64,000 nucleotides of DNA. Source: Hymenobacter negativus (lineage in GTDB: Bacteria > Bacteroidota > Bacteroidia > Cytophagales > Hymenobacteraceae). The first letter of the stretch is position 1. Each line of letters begins with the position of its first letter. The position numbers and the translations under genes were made by a program. Positions 15,221-23,070 of the stretch are shown piece after piece. The DNA is taken from the NCBI RefSeq assembly GCF_017571495.1, contig NZ_JAGETZ010000003.1:1-64000 (forward strand), read 5' to 3'. The notes under the pieces are model-generated. The model made no database searches and had not been told where the DNA came from. It saw only the letters and a program-made list of their open reading frames with translations.

Positions 15221-16015
15221 ATGCTTACTACTTCTGAAACGGCGGCTGTCCGAGCTGCCATTCGTGCCGCAGGCAACCTGTTTCTGCCAAATTTCCGCCG
15301 CGGGCCCGTGCCCCAAACCCTGGACGAGCTCCAGACCCGCCTGGCCGACATCGAAGGGCGTTGCCTGGCCGTGCTGCAAGAGGCGCTGGCGGCGGCCTTC
15401 CCTTCAACCCCCTGGCTGGCGGCCGACGAATTCGCCCTTGATAATACGGCAAGCCTGCCGGCCGAATACTGGCTCTGTGACGCCATGGACGGGGCCATTC
15501 AGTACGTGCAGCAGCTGCCGGGCTGGACCATCAACCTGGTGCTGATGCGGCAGTGGGAACCCGTTTTTGCCGCCATCTACGACCCACTGGCCGAGGAGCT
15601 GTTCTGGGCCGAAGCCGGAGCGGGGGCCTTTGTGAACGAAACCCCGCTACGTCCCAGCACCAAGCGCGAGCCCGGAGTCATGGTGGCCGTGTTTGAGCAC
15701 AACCACGGGCTAGACCACGACGCGGACCTGCGCCAACGGGTAAGCCAAGGCCTAGAACAGCTGCTGGCCCGCTACGGAGTGGTGCGCAACTACGGTCCCC
15801 ACGGCCTGCAGCTGGCCTACATTGGGGCCGGCCGGCTTGATGTGTTTTTGCAAGTGGGGCGCGACCTGGACAACTGGCTGCCGGGCCTGCTCATTGCCCG
15901 CGAGGCCGGCGCCGACTTGCTCACGGCCACTGGCCAGCCCTGGCACTGGGCGGCCGATAGCCTGCTCGTCACCGCGCCGGGCCTAGGGAATGCCTTTACT
16001 CAACCAGTTGCCTAA
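15221..16015 (+). CDS. Inositol monophosphatase-like protein with altered metal site
   Basis: A 264-residue protein of the IMPase/FBPase/CysQ superfamily, whose members hydrolyse small phosphate esters using Mg ions. Usual motifs can be placed but are altered: the G-E-E motif is ADEF, the DPxDGTxN motif is CDAMDGAIQYV (residues about 87-97), and the C-terminal WDxAAG motif is DLDNWLPGLLIAREAGA. The two Asp of the second motif are kept while the Gly-Thr is replaced by Gly-Ala. The overall length fits. It may still be a phosphatase with shifted specificity or a non-catalytic relative. It sits 15 nt before the NAD(P)-binding protein gene, so both are probably one operon. Confidence 0.75.
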   Translation: MLTTSETAAVRAAIRAAGNLFLPNFRRGPVPQTLDELQTRLADIEGRCLAVLQEALAAAFPSTPWLAADEFALDNTASLPAEYWLCDAMDGAIQYVQQLPGWTINLVLMRQWEPVFAAIYDPLAEELFWAEAGAGAFVNETPLRPSTKREPGVMVAVFEHNHGLDHDADLRQRVSQGLEQLLARYGVVRNYGPHGLQLAYIGAGRLDVFLQVGRDLDNWLPGLLIAREAGADLLTATGQPWHWAADSLLVTAPGLGNAFTQPVA

Positions 16016-16030
16016 TAACCGCCCGCATTT

Positions 16031-16654
16031 ATGAACCTGACCATCATTGGGGCTTCCTCGGGTGTGGGGCTGCTGGCCGTTCAGCAGGCGCTTGCACAAG
16101 GCCACCACGTCACAACCCTTTCGCGCACCGTTGCAACCCTGCCCGAGCATCCGCAGCTGACCAAGGTAGTGGGCAGCGCCACATCGGCGGCGGACCTGCG
16201 CCGGGTGCTGCCCGGGGCCGAAGCCGTGCTCATCACCGTGGGCACAGCCAAAAAAAACGCCACCCCGCTCTTTACCGACACCGCACGGGCCCTGCTGGCG
16301 GCCACAGCCGACGCACCGCTGTCGGCTCCCGTGCTGGTGCTGACCGGCTTTGGGGCGGGGGCCAGTGCGCCTCATCTAAGCTGGTGGATGCGCCTGGCCA
16401 TCCGCTGGTTTATGCAGCCCGAGTACAACAACAAGACGCAACTGGAAGAGCTTCTGGCCGCTAGTTCTCTGCGTTGGGAAATCGTGCGGCCAGGCATGCT
16501 CACCAATGGGCCGCTGGTGCCTTACCGGGTGCTGCCCAACTTAACGCCCGGCATGCGGGTGGGCCGTATCAGCCGGGCCAGTGTGGCCGACTTTCTGCTG
16601 CGCCAGGCCCAGCAGCCCACTCTGCTCTACCAATACCCAGCCCTTACTGCGTGA
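16031..16654 (+). CDS. NAD(P)-binding atypical SDR-type protein
   Basis: A 207-residue protein with an N-terminal Rossmann fold: LTIIGASSGVG (G-x-x-G-x-x-G), then VTTLSRT, then a strand AEAVLITVGT. Further on are VLVLTGFGAG and WEIVRPGMLTNGP, the features of the NAD(P)H-binding (NmrA/YwnB-like) atypical short-chain dehydrogenases. The Tyr-x-x-x-Lys of classical enzymes is only loosely matched (PEYNNKTQ). Such proteins act as reductases or redox sensors in the cytosol. It is probably cotranscribed with the IMPase-like gene 15 nt upstream and possibly controlled by the AraC protein at 14284. Confidence 0.8.
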   Translation: MNLTIIGASSGVGLLAVQQALAQGHHVTTLSRTVATLPEHPQLTKVVGSATSAADLRRVLPGAEAVLITVGTAKKNATPLFTDTARALLAATADAPLSAPVLVLTGFGAGASAPHLSWWMRLAIRWFMQPEYNNKTQLEELLAASSLRWEIVRPGMLTNGPLVPYRVLPNLTPGMRVGRISRASVADFLLRQAQQPTLLYQYPALTA

Positions 16655-16795
16655 ACGCATCTGCCTGCGCCCGGAGCACTTATGGGGCCTTTCTGCCTGT
16701 GCCAGAACCTTGGCAGCAAGACGGGAAGCGCAATCTGGAGCTCTGCTAAATTGATGGTTTTGGCCCCATAAGCCAATCCATACTTCCTCCTTCTG

Positions 16796-17350
16796 CTACA
16801 GCCCCGCACCGGCCTTGCGCTTGCGGTCTGCTTGCTCGCGCTGCCAGAGTGCGTTGGAGAGCAGCAGCAGCGAGGCTTCGCCGTTGGCCCCGGTCTTGCT
16901 GAGAGTGAGCGTGGCTTTTTTACCCGTCCATAAATACGGTTCTTCCTGGGGAGACTTCGCTTTGGCAGCGGCGGGCGCCTGGGTGGGCGCGCCGTATTTG
17001 GCGCGCAGCGCCGTCAGTAGTTTCTGGCGCTCAGCAGCGCCGGTCACCACCACGAGCACGCCTTCGGCTTTGTCTTTGTAGTAGAAATACTGGATGAGCG
17101 TAGCCTTGGTCTCGCCAATCTGCGGGTTCTCGCGGGGGCGGAAATAATACGTTTTATCGGGGTCGCTTTCCACCGAGTCTGCGCCAACAATGGCCTTCAT
17201 CTCGGGGTGGTCGGCAATGTCGGTTTCCAAGCCAACGTCGCGGAAGCCAAAAAACTTGTCAACCAGGGAAGCTGATGGCGGGGCGGGCTTGTGGGATTGG
17301 GCCAGCGCGCTATAGGAGCCGAGCAGCAGGCAGAAGAGTAAGGATTTCAT
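16796..17350 (-). CDS. Predicted secreted protein of unknown function
   Basis: A 184-residue protein with a clear signal peptide (MKSLLFCLLLGSYSALAQ). The mature part includes FFGFRDVGLETDI, KTYYFRPRENPQIGETKATLI, FYYKDKAEGVLVVVTG and KATLTLSKTG, a mixed alpha/beta pattern with no family I can name. The C-terminus is strongly basic (REQADRKRKAG). It is probably periplasmic. It is transcribed away from the hydrolase gene at 17592, and convergent with the NAD(P)-binding protein gene. Confidence 0.7.
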   Translation of the reverse strand: MKSLLFCLLLGSYSALAQSHKPAPPSASLVDKFFGFRDVGLETDIADHPEMKAIVGADSVESDPDKTYYFRPRENPQIGETKATLIQYFYYKDKAEGVLVVVTGAAERQKLLTALRAKYGAPTQAPAAAKAKSPQEEPYLWTGKKATLTLSKTGANGEASLLLLSNALWQREQADRKRKAGAGL

Positions 17351-17591
17351 GCGCCGAAGATAGGACGGCCCAGACGCAAATAGTCGAGTTTGAGGGAAGG
17401 GGCCGCCATCCTTAATTTCCTAAGCCTTGCTCAGTCGGTGTGGCGGGTATTGTCCTCTTCATTCGTCAAGCTGAGACGCTGCCTGCCCGCTACCCTTTTG
17501 GTAACCGGTATCCTATTGGTAAGGGACGGCATCTGTGCCAAATGCCGCTGGCAATTTTGGCTTCTCAACCAACCCCAACCCTTCTCTTACC

Positions 17592-18506
17592 ATGAGCAAT
17601 TTTCCCAGCCCCGCCGCCCCGGCCCTCGTCCTTTCCGCCAGCCCCGTTCTGCTCGTAGCCCCAGGCCGGGGCGAAGACCTGCAGGTGCGGGTTTCCGCTC
17701 CCGTCACCGCCGGCCCGCTCCCCATCATCATCCTTGCCCATGGGTTTGGCTCCTCGCTGGACGGCTACGCTCCGCTCGCCCAGTTCTGGGCTGCCCACGG
17801 TTTCGCGGTGATTCAACCCACGTTTCTCGATTCCCGCACGTTGGGCCTAAGCCCAGAGGATGCGCGCACCCCTAACATCTGGCAATTCCGCGTGCAGGAC
17901 GTAAAGCGTGTCCTTGATAACCTGGAGCTTATCGCACACTCTATACCCGGCCTTCGCCTCGACCACAGCCGCATTGCCGGCGTCGGCCATTCATTCGGCG
18001 CGCAAACCACCAGCCTGCTACTAGGCGCCCGAATGGTTGCTGCCGATGGCCAACTGGGCGAGAACATGGCCGACCCCCGAATAAAAGCCGGTGTCCTGCT
18101 GAGCGCTGGCGGGCGGGGCGGCAAAGACCTAAGCCCTTTTGCGGCCGAACACATGCCGTATTTAAATACCAGCTATGCCGAACTAACGACGCCGACGCTG
18201 GTAGTAGCCGGCGATGCCGATTATTCCCCGCTGACCGTGCGCGGCCCCGACTGGTTCACGGATGCCTATACCCTAAGCCCAGGGGCCAACGGGCTGGTGA
18301 CGCTGTTTGGCGCCGAGCACATGCTTGGTGGAATTTCCGGGTACCTGGTGACGGAAACTACGGATGAAAACCCTGAGCGCGTGGCGGCCGTCCAGCGGCT
18401 AACGTGGGCCTACCTGCGCAGCGCCCTGTACCCCGAAGACCCCGCCTGGCCCAACGCCGTAGCCGCATTTTATGACAGTCCCCTCGGACGGGTGGATGAG
18501 AAATAG
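17592..18506 (+). CDS. Alpha/beta hydrolase, chlorophyllase/PAF-acetylhydrolase-like
   Basis: The protein has 304 residues from the ATG at 17592; an earlier ATG-led extension at 17535 is unlikely. The fold signature is complete: oxyanion HG in LPIIILAHGFGSSLDGY, the nucleophile elbow GVGHSFGAQT, the acid in TLVVAGDADYSP and the His in FGAEHMLGG. The spacing and the long loop after the elbow resemble the chlorophyllase-type lipase branch. No signal peptide is evident, so it is cytosolic or loosely associated. The gene is convergent with the HxlR regulator 44 nt downstream. The ester substrate is unknown. Confidence 0.8.
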   Translation: MSNFPSPAAPALVLSASPVLLVAPGRGEDLQVRVSAPVTAGPLPIIILAHGFGSSLDGYAPLAQFWAAHGFAVIQPTFLDSRTLGLSPEDARTPNIWQFRVQDVKRVLDNLELIAHSIPGLRLDHSRIAGVGHSFGAQTTSLLLGARMVAADGQLGENMADPRIKAGVLLSAGGRGGKDLSPFAAEHMPYLNTSYAELTTPTLVVAGDADYSPLTVRGPDWFTDAYTLSPGANGLVTLFGAEHMLGGISGYLVTETTDENPERVAAVQRLTWAYLRSALYPEDPAWPNAVAAFYDSPLGRVDEK

Positions 18507-18549
18507 AGAGCAGTTCTTGTAGTCAGTGTACCAGCAGTAGCGCGAGCTT

Positions 18550-18909
18550 CTAGCTCTTCCCTACGTCCCCGATGACGGTGGCGTGGTGCAGTTTGCCCCA
18601 CTCGTGCATGGCGTGAATGACGTTGCTCAACGTGTGGGCGTGCGCGGTGGCGGCGTACTCCACGGTCACGGGCCGGGTGTCGCAGACGGTCCGCGTCACG
18701 AGTTGGTTAAGCTCCAGCTCCTGCAGCTCCTTGGAGAGGATGCGCGGCGAGATGCCAATGGTGCGGGTGAGCTCCTTGAACCGCTGCTTTTCCTCCAGCA
18801 GCACGGCCAGGATGAGGAGCTTCCACTTGCCGCTGACCACGTCCAAAGTGTCGTGCACGGAGCGGTGGGCGTTGCGGCATTCCTGGGAAGCATAAGGCTG
18901 ATGCGCCAT
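18550..18909 (-). CDS. HxlR-family transcriptional regulator
   Basis: A 119-residue protein from the ATG at 18909. It shows the HxlR winged-helix pattern: CRNAHRSVHDTLDVVSGKWKLLILAVLLEE, then RFKELTRTIGISPRILSKELQELE, then VEYAATAHAHTLSNVIHAMHEWG. The Cys near the N-terminus (SQECRNA) is in the place where redox- or electrophile-sensing HxlR members keep theirs. Such proteins usually repress a nearby or divergent redox or hydrolase gene. The convergent hydrolase at 17592 is the nearest candidate, although it is not in the usual divergent position. Confidence 0.85.
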   Translation of the reverse strand: MAHQPYASQECRNAHRSVHDTLDVVSGKWKLLILAVLLEEKQRFKELTRTIGISPRILSKELQELELNQLVTRTVCDTRPVTVEYAATAHAHTLSNVIHAMHEWGKLHHATVIGDVGKS

Positions 18910-19248
18910 GACAAATCGGTGTCTGATGGATAGGGGTAACCAATAAGCCATAGAAATGATTTGTCCCACCAGCACAGTTACTTGTCCGCAGCAAGCTTGG
19001 CCAAACCCTCTTTTTGCGCTTGTCCTCCGCAGCCATGCGCTTTCCGGGTCGGGGTGCAACGAGCGAAATCGCGCTGACTTCGTAACTCGGTAGTACGAGA
19101 AGCTCGGCTGGCAGGGAAGCGCGGGCTAACCCTTCCGCTCCTGCTCGGGAGAGTTGCATACCGGCAATAAACCCGGTCCAAATCATGCTGCGGGCAGGTA
19201 ACCCTTCGCGCGGGGTATCGTTAGCTGAGTAGCCTTACTTTCCCTTTC
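18910..19248. other. Intergenic stretch between HxlR and a small membrane protein
   Basis: These 339 bp hold the divergent start regions of the HxlR gene and the gene at 19249. Two TTGTCC copies lie at about 18961-18966 and 18984-18989 upstream of HxlR and might be operator half-sites, but this is weak. No gene seen. Confidence 0.3.
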
Positions 19249-19476
19249 ATGACTATTTTCGGAATCCTGCTAGCCGTTTTGTGCTATGCCATTCAGTACC
19301 TAATGAATCGTCGCGCCTTTAACCGCCGCAATGCGGCCGGTGTAGAGGAATTCAAGTCCTATGAGGCCGCCGCTGGAACCCGCTTTTTAGAAGGTGCGGG
19401 CCGTAAACTTGGCTCCCTGCTCATCATTGTGGGCCTGATTCTGGCCGCGTTTGGCTTCTTCGCGCACCACAAATAG
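19249..19476 (+). CDS. Small two-helix membrane protein
   Basis: A 75-residue protein with a hydrophobic N-terminal helix (IFGILLAVLCYAIQYL), a charged central part (NRRAFNRRNAAGVEEFKSYEAA) and a second hydrophobic helix (GSLLIIVGLILAAFGFFA) ending in HHK. It looks like a hairpin in the inner membrane. Small proteins of this type are frequent in Hymenobacter-like genomes. No function can be given. An imperfect inverted repeat begins 3 nt after its stop. Confidence 0.7.
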   Translation: MTIFGILLAVLCYAIQYLMNRRAFNRRNAAGVEEFKSYEAAAGTRFLEGAGRKLGSLLIIVGLILAAFGFFAHHK

Positions 19477-19478
19477 CC

Positions 19479-19612
19479 GCAGTTGCGGAGTAGCCGCGTA
19501 GCAGCGGCAGGTTCAACCCCATTTTTGGGACAAGAAAAACCGCATAGCGGTGACAGATTCCCAATCGGAGCTGCCACAAACTTGCCGTCGTTACGCGGCC
19601 AGTCCGCAGCTC
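19479..19612. repeat. Imperfect long inverted repeat with inner dyad
   Basis: Arms at 19479-19509 and 19583-19612 match in about 24 of 30 positions when one is reverse-complemented (shared core CCGCGTA, with TGCGGA outside it). Between them, a short dyad CCGCATAGCGG (about 19540-19550) lies inside a TGGGA / TCCCA pair (19526-19530 and 19558-19562), so the whole segment can fold back on itself. It may be the termination or stability structure of the upstream gene, a structured RNA, or a small MITE-like relic. Confidence 0.5.
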
Positions 19613-19858
19613 GGGTTGAATAAGACATCCTGCTGATTCGCGCATCTACAGCAAATAGATGCAGCCAAGGCAATGCTTACTGCTCCTGTCTGGTTATGCT
19701 GAAACAGGCTTGTCTAATTCCCTGCTCGGCTTTCGTTGATGCAGGTCGGTTTGCCATACTGTGTGCTGTCGTGCCTAGACGTAGACAGTAGCCTATGTTG
19801 GGAAACAGGGTTTGTCAGGTTGGTCAGCCAGGTACGTTATCAGTCGGCTGGATTCAGG
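19613..19858. other. Intergenic stretch, nothing recognised
   Basis: After the inverted repeat no gene, terminator or clear promoter is visible up to the end of the minus-strand membrane protein gene. Together with the repeat, the gene-free region is about 380 bp. Confidence 0.4.
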
Positions 19859-20899
19859 CTAGGCAGCATCGGGGGCCGAAAGCAGTTGGGAAGCTTGGTT
19901 ACGCAGCTCGTCCGGCTTCTGCCCGGAGCTGCTGGGATGCATGGCTTGGTAACTGCCCCACAGACCTGCCACATACAACCCCAGCCCGGCAAAGGCCGGT
20001 GCGAGGTGGCTGAAGTCAGTGTAGCCAATGAGTGGATGCACGCCGATGGCAGTGGCAAAGCCCACGGTACCCGTCAGGGCCAGCACCTGCCATAAGCTTC
20101 GGCTGGGGGTGCCACCCCATACGCAGCCAAACAGGGCAAGCCCACAACTGGCCAGCGCACCACCAAAGCCCGCCCGGTCGTGGGCAATGAGCGGCACCAG
20201 GCGCGGACTGAGCGTCATGAGCTGTTTCACGGTCAGGTTCAGGTAGTGTAGGTCCTGCGGCACGAACACACGGGTCGTGCCGACAACCACGATGGTAAAG
20301 CCCGCTGCCAGCATGCCCAGCCCTGACGCCATCAAGCAGGCGCGTCCGAAACCAGCCCGCGAGGACCACGGCCCGGCAAATGCAGGCCGGAACGCCCGCC
20401 GTAGGTGTCGGGGACCGTGCAGCCCCCTGAATGACTGGGCCAGGCCCAGCCAGAATAGGGGGAGCAGCAAAGCCGTAGCGGTACCGTGCCACGCATCAAA
20501 ATACCCGTAGCCGAGGTAGGCCAGAAAGCTACTGAAACCCAGTATTCCGCTGAGCAATAGCACCCACCACGCCCATGCCTGCCCTTGCCGCAACGGAAAC
20601 TCCGCCAGCCAGCAGTACAGCAGTCCTGTGCCAATGACAGCTCCTCCAAAAGCAGCCCGGTCGTGAAACATAAAATGCAGAATGCGGCTGTCATCGACTC
20701 CGCAGAGCTGGCTGGCAACCACACCCAGATACGCTACGTCGTGCGGCAGCAGTTGGCGCGTGGCCGCCAGAAACAAGGCAAAGCCGCCGCTCAGCACCAG
20801 GCTGACGCCAACCAGCGTCAGCAAGCGTCGTCCGTCGCCGACCAGCGCCGCTAAAAAGCCCGGCTCTTCGGCTACGTTGTGCTGTTCGCGTGGTCGCAT
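19859..20899 (-). CDS. Multi-pass membrane protein linked to the desaturase gene
   Basis: A 346-residue protein from the ATG at 20899, 10 nt after the stop of the desaturase gene. It has an N-terminal polar stretch, then about 8-10 hydrophobic segments. Two similar halves are visible: QLLPHDVAYLGVVASQLCG with FMFHDRAAFGGAVIGTGLLY, and VFVPQDLHYLNLTVKQLM with LIAHDRAGFGGALASCGLALFG. The HDRAxFGGA motif is therefore present twice, which suggests an internal duplication with conserved His-Asp-Arg in each half. Family not recognised. Tight linkage to the desaturase suggests a lipid or pigment role. Confidence 0.75.
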   Translation of the reverse strand: MRPREQHNVAEEPGFLAALVGDGRRLLTLVGVSLVLSGGFALFLAATRQLLPHDVAYLGVVASQLCGVDDSRILHFMFHDRAAFGGAVIGTGLLYCWLAEFPLRQGQAWAWWVLLLSGILGFSSFLAYLGYGYFDAWHGTATALLLPLFWLGLAQSFRGLHGPRHLRRAFRPAFAGPWSSRAGFGRACLMASGLGMLAAGFTIVVVGTTRVFVPQDLHYLNLTVKQLMTLSPRLVPLIAHDRAGFGGALASCGLALFGCVWGGTPSRSLWQVLALTGTVGFATAIGVHPLIGYTDFSHLAPAFAGLGLYVAGLWGSYQAMHPSSSGQKPDELRNQASQLLSAPDAA

Positions 20900-20909
20900 G
20901 AGGAAGAGG

Positions 20910-21734
20910 TTAAAAGCCCAACTTGGTTGGTTCCACGCCTTGCTGCGCAAAGTAGGGGTCGAGGCGTTTGGCCAGCTCGGGCCAGTGGTGATGCGGAATG
21001 GCCGGGTACAGGTGGTGCTCGAGGTGGTAGAGGTGCTCCGCGGCAACAAACGAAGCCACCCGGCCCCGGAATAAGCGCGTCTGCCACAGCACATTTTGCT
21101 CGCGCGGCCGGTGGGGGATGTATGAGGTCACCAGCGGGAGCAGCCAGCTACCCAGCGTCATCAGCCCCGCGTAGATGAGGAGCACGGGGTGGCCCAATGA
21201 AGCCAGTACCCCAGCGGCGGCCAGCACCAGCAAGCAGGCCAGGCCTTCGAGCCGCACCCACCGCTTGTCACCCCGCTCCTGGCGCAAGGCCCAGAAATAC
21301 AGCTTAAAATTGTAAGTAATGCCTTCACGCAGGGCACCGAACAGGGACATGCCAGCGGCAGCGCCTTCAATGTCGTCGGGGGCGGGATAGCGGGCGTGGT
21401 GGTGCAGGTGGGCCAGCCGGTAGGCGTGGCCACTACGCAGCGCCAGCAGCTCGATGACGCTGAGAAAGATGTCGTTGACGGACTTGCGCAAGCCCAAATT
21501 GGCATGAACCAAATCGTGCGAAGTTGAGCCGTAGGTGATAAAACTTAGGCCCATAAGCATGGCTACAGCCGGCACCCACCAGCCCAGCGCGGCAAAGCCG
21601 AAGTACGCCGCCGCGTAGCCGAAAGGCAGCGCCAGCGTTAGTGCCCGTTGCCCATTCGTGATGGGAACCAGGTCCGCAAATTGCCGGGCGGCGGGCAGGC
21701 CGACAGTACTCGCAGTTGGGGAATGGTGTGACAT
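20910..21734 (-). CDS. Membrane fatty acid desaturase / carotenoid hydroxylase-type protein
   Basis: This 274-residue integral membrane di-iron enzyme carries the three histidine boxes: STSHDLVHANLG (H-x3-H), LAHLHHHARYP (H-x2-HH) and EHLYHLEHHLYP (H-x2-HH). Four hydrophobic helices surround the boxes, as in the FA_desaturase superfamily. The third box resembles carotenoid ketolase/hydroxylase (CrtW/CrtR) more than acyl-lipid desaturases, so a carotenoid substrate is possible; pigmented Hymenobacter species make oxygenated carotenoids. No other carotenoid gene is nearby. It forms a two-gene unit with the membrane protein downstream. Confidence 0.8.
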   Translation of the reverse strand: MSHHSPTASTVGLPAARQFADLVPITNGQRALTLALPFGYAAAYFGFAALGWWVPAVAMLMGLSFITYGSTSHDLVHANLGLRKSVNDIFLSVIELLALRSGHAYRLAHLHHHARYPAPDDIEGAAAGMSLFGALREGITYNFKLYFWALRQERGDKRWVRLEGLACLLVLAAAGVLASLGHPVLLIYAGLMTLGSWLLPLVTSYIPHRPREQNVLWQTRLFRGRVASFVAAEHLYHLEHHLYPAIPHHHWPELAKRLDPYFAQQGVEPTKLGF

Positions 21735-21886
21735 AGCCGTGGTACGTTAGGGACAGGGGCCGAGGTTATGCAGCAAAGTACGCTACCCTGCTAAAACTTG
21801 TACCTCGCTTACCTCCAAATACTTCTCGTTGGCTGGTGCCGCATGTCAGCCAACGGCAGGGGCAGGGTCGTATTGCGGCGGGGTTA

Positions 21887-22219
21887 TTACCCGTGGGCCG
21901 GAAGCGGGAGTTGGTGTTCGACCACGAGCACGCTGCCTCTTACCGCCTCGGCATCCTCGTGCTCCAGCTGAAACAGACGACCTGTCAAGCGAAATAAAGT
22001 TGGCAGGACCGAATCGTTAAGTTCATCAGTGCTACCAAATACGGAGTAGACCGCATAACTCGGCCCTCGGGCCAACACCTCAACCATGCCCGGGGCACAG
22101 CCCAATAGCTCGGCTACCCGTTCCGTTATCTGAGCATATCCAGCCGCGGCAGGAGAGGGCACGCCATCTGCCGAAACGAGCAACGAGGGTTGGTTGGGGT
22201 GGTACAGGGTAGCGGTCAT
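21887..22219 (-). CDS. Hypothetical protein
   Basis: A 110-residue protein, acidic, with a central segment ERVAELLGCAPGMVEVLARG and the strand YAVYSVFGSTDELNDSVLP. No signal peptide or known motif. The start ATG at 22219 lies 21 nt after the large hairpin at 22240-22304 on the same strand, so that structure may sit in its leader if transcription reads through. Function unknown. Confidence 0.55.
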   Translation of the reverse strand: MTATLYHPNQPSLLVSADGVPSPAAAGYAQITERVAELLGCAPGMVEVLARGPSYAVYSVFGSTDELNDSVLPTLFRLTGRLFQLEHEDAEAVRGSVLVVEHQLPLPAHG

Positions 22220-22239
22220 GACAGGCGGAATCAGAAATT

Positions 22240-22304
22240 GCTTTACGGGAAAGAGGGTGTACCCCGAAGCCGCGCTTCAGGGTACACCCTCTTTCCCGTA
22301 AAGC
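22240..22304. repeat. 65-nt near-perfect hairpin (25-bp arms)
   Basis: Arms 22240-22264 and 22280-22304 are exact reverse complements over 25 bp. After one C/A mismatch a further 5-bp stem (GAAGC / GCTTC) closes on a CGC triloop. It lies 38 nt past the stop of the MXKDX-type gene (minus strand) and 20 nt before the start of the next minus-strand gene. Downstream on the minus strand only a weak AATTTCT follows, so it is longer and less T-tailed than the other terminators here. It may serve as a terminator, an mRNA-stability element or an intergenic fold-back repeat. Confidence 0.85.
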
Positions 22305-22342
22305 AGGACAAATATCAGCGGTGGGAGGCGCTGCTGGATAAT

Positions 22343-22618
22343 TTACATTTTGCTGTCGCCCATCTTGCCTTTTAACATCTTGTCCCCTTTGGTCATCTTG
22401 TCGCCCTTGGTCATTTTATCGCCCTTGGCCATCTTGCCTTTGGCCATTTTGCCATCGTGGCTCATTTTGTCGTCAGCCATTTTACCAGACTGCATTTTGC
22501 CATCGGTCATTTTACCGTCGGTCATTTTGCCGCCTTCCTGGGCGTAGGAGAGGGGGGCGGCCAGCAAGAGTGCAGCAAGCAGTAGCGCTTGCGAAGCGGA
22601 AGAGAGAAACTTGTTCAT
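22343..22618 (-). CDS. Secreted Lys/Met-rich repeat protein, MXKDX pentapeptide type
   Basis: The protein has 91 residues from the ATG at 22618. A signal peptide ends APLSYAQ (about residue 27). The mature protein consists almost only of short units ending in Lys-Met: GKMTD, GKMQS, GKMAD, DKMSH, GKMAK, then GDKMTK several times in a row, ending GDSKM. This is the pattern of the MXKDX pentapeptide-repeat family, small exported proteins of unknown role found in many proteobacteria and Bacteroidota. The DNA shows matching 15-18 bp tandem units at 22360-22440, which may slip in length. Metal or copper binding through Met is speculation. Confidence 0.8.
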   Translation of the reverse strand: MNKFLSSASQALLLAALLLAAPLSYAQEGGKMTDGKMTDGKMQSGKMADDKMSHDGKMAKGKMAKGDKMTKGDKMTKGDKMLKGKMGDSKM

Positions 22619-23070
22619 GAGATTGTGAAAAAGGGTTGGTGAATTGGTTTCGTCGGGTCTGACGACGGCTAGCAATGGGCCTTACACCAAGTACCAAAAG
22701 TTTTTAAAAGCGCCGTGACTTTATGCAGGCCTTACTGGCGTTTGGCGCAGCCTTCGTCACGCAGTTGGTCTTGAATAATTTAGCCACCGTAGCAATCTCA
22801 AAAAAAAATCAGAGGAGGCGCAAGGTTTGTAGGCAGGTCACGTCCAGCCCTTAGCGGATGCCCTGCCATTCTGCAGTTCCTGTCTCTTAAAGCATTATAC
22901 CGGGCCTTTTTTCCTGTTTAAGCATTGCTTCGGCCGTGGTGCGCGTCGGGGCGCTGGCGCAGGAAAAGGTGTAGCGGCATGGCTGGGGGCTGGTTTGAGG
23001 GGGATACATACCGTAGGCCTAACGGGCTTTTACCGAACATCTTTTTCATTTCACCTTTTCCTTACGCCTT
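22619..23070. other. Intergenic stretch, no supported gene
   Basis: This is the divergent region between the repeat-protein gene and the DM13 lipoprotein gene. A 42-codon plus-strand frame from an ATG at 22723 reads QALLAFGAAFVTQLVLNNLA before becoming basic; it could be a tiny membrane peptide but has no support. The segment 22900-23060 has T-rich leader sequence ahead of 23071. Confidence 0.35.

Noticed and set aside
22360..22440. Short tandem repeats that could suggest a CRISPR array
   Set aside because: Units are 15-18 bp without spacers, in frame and encode the KM repeats of the exported protein.
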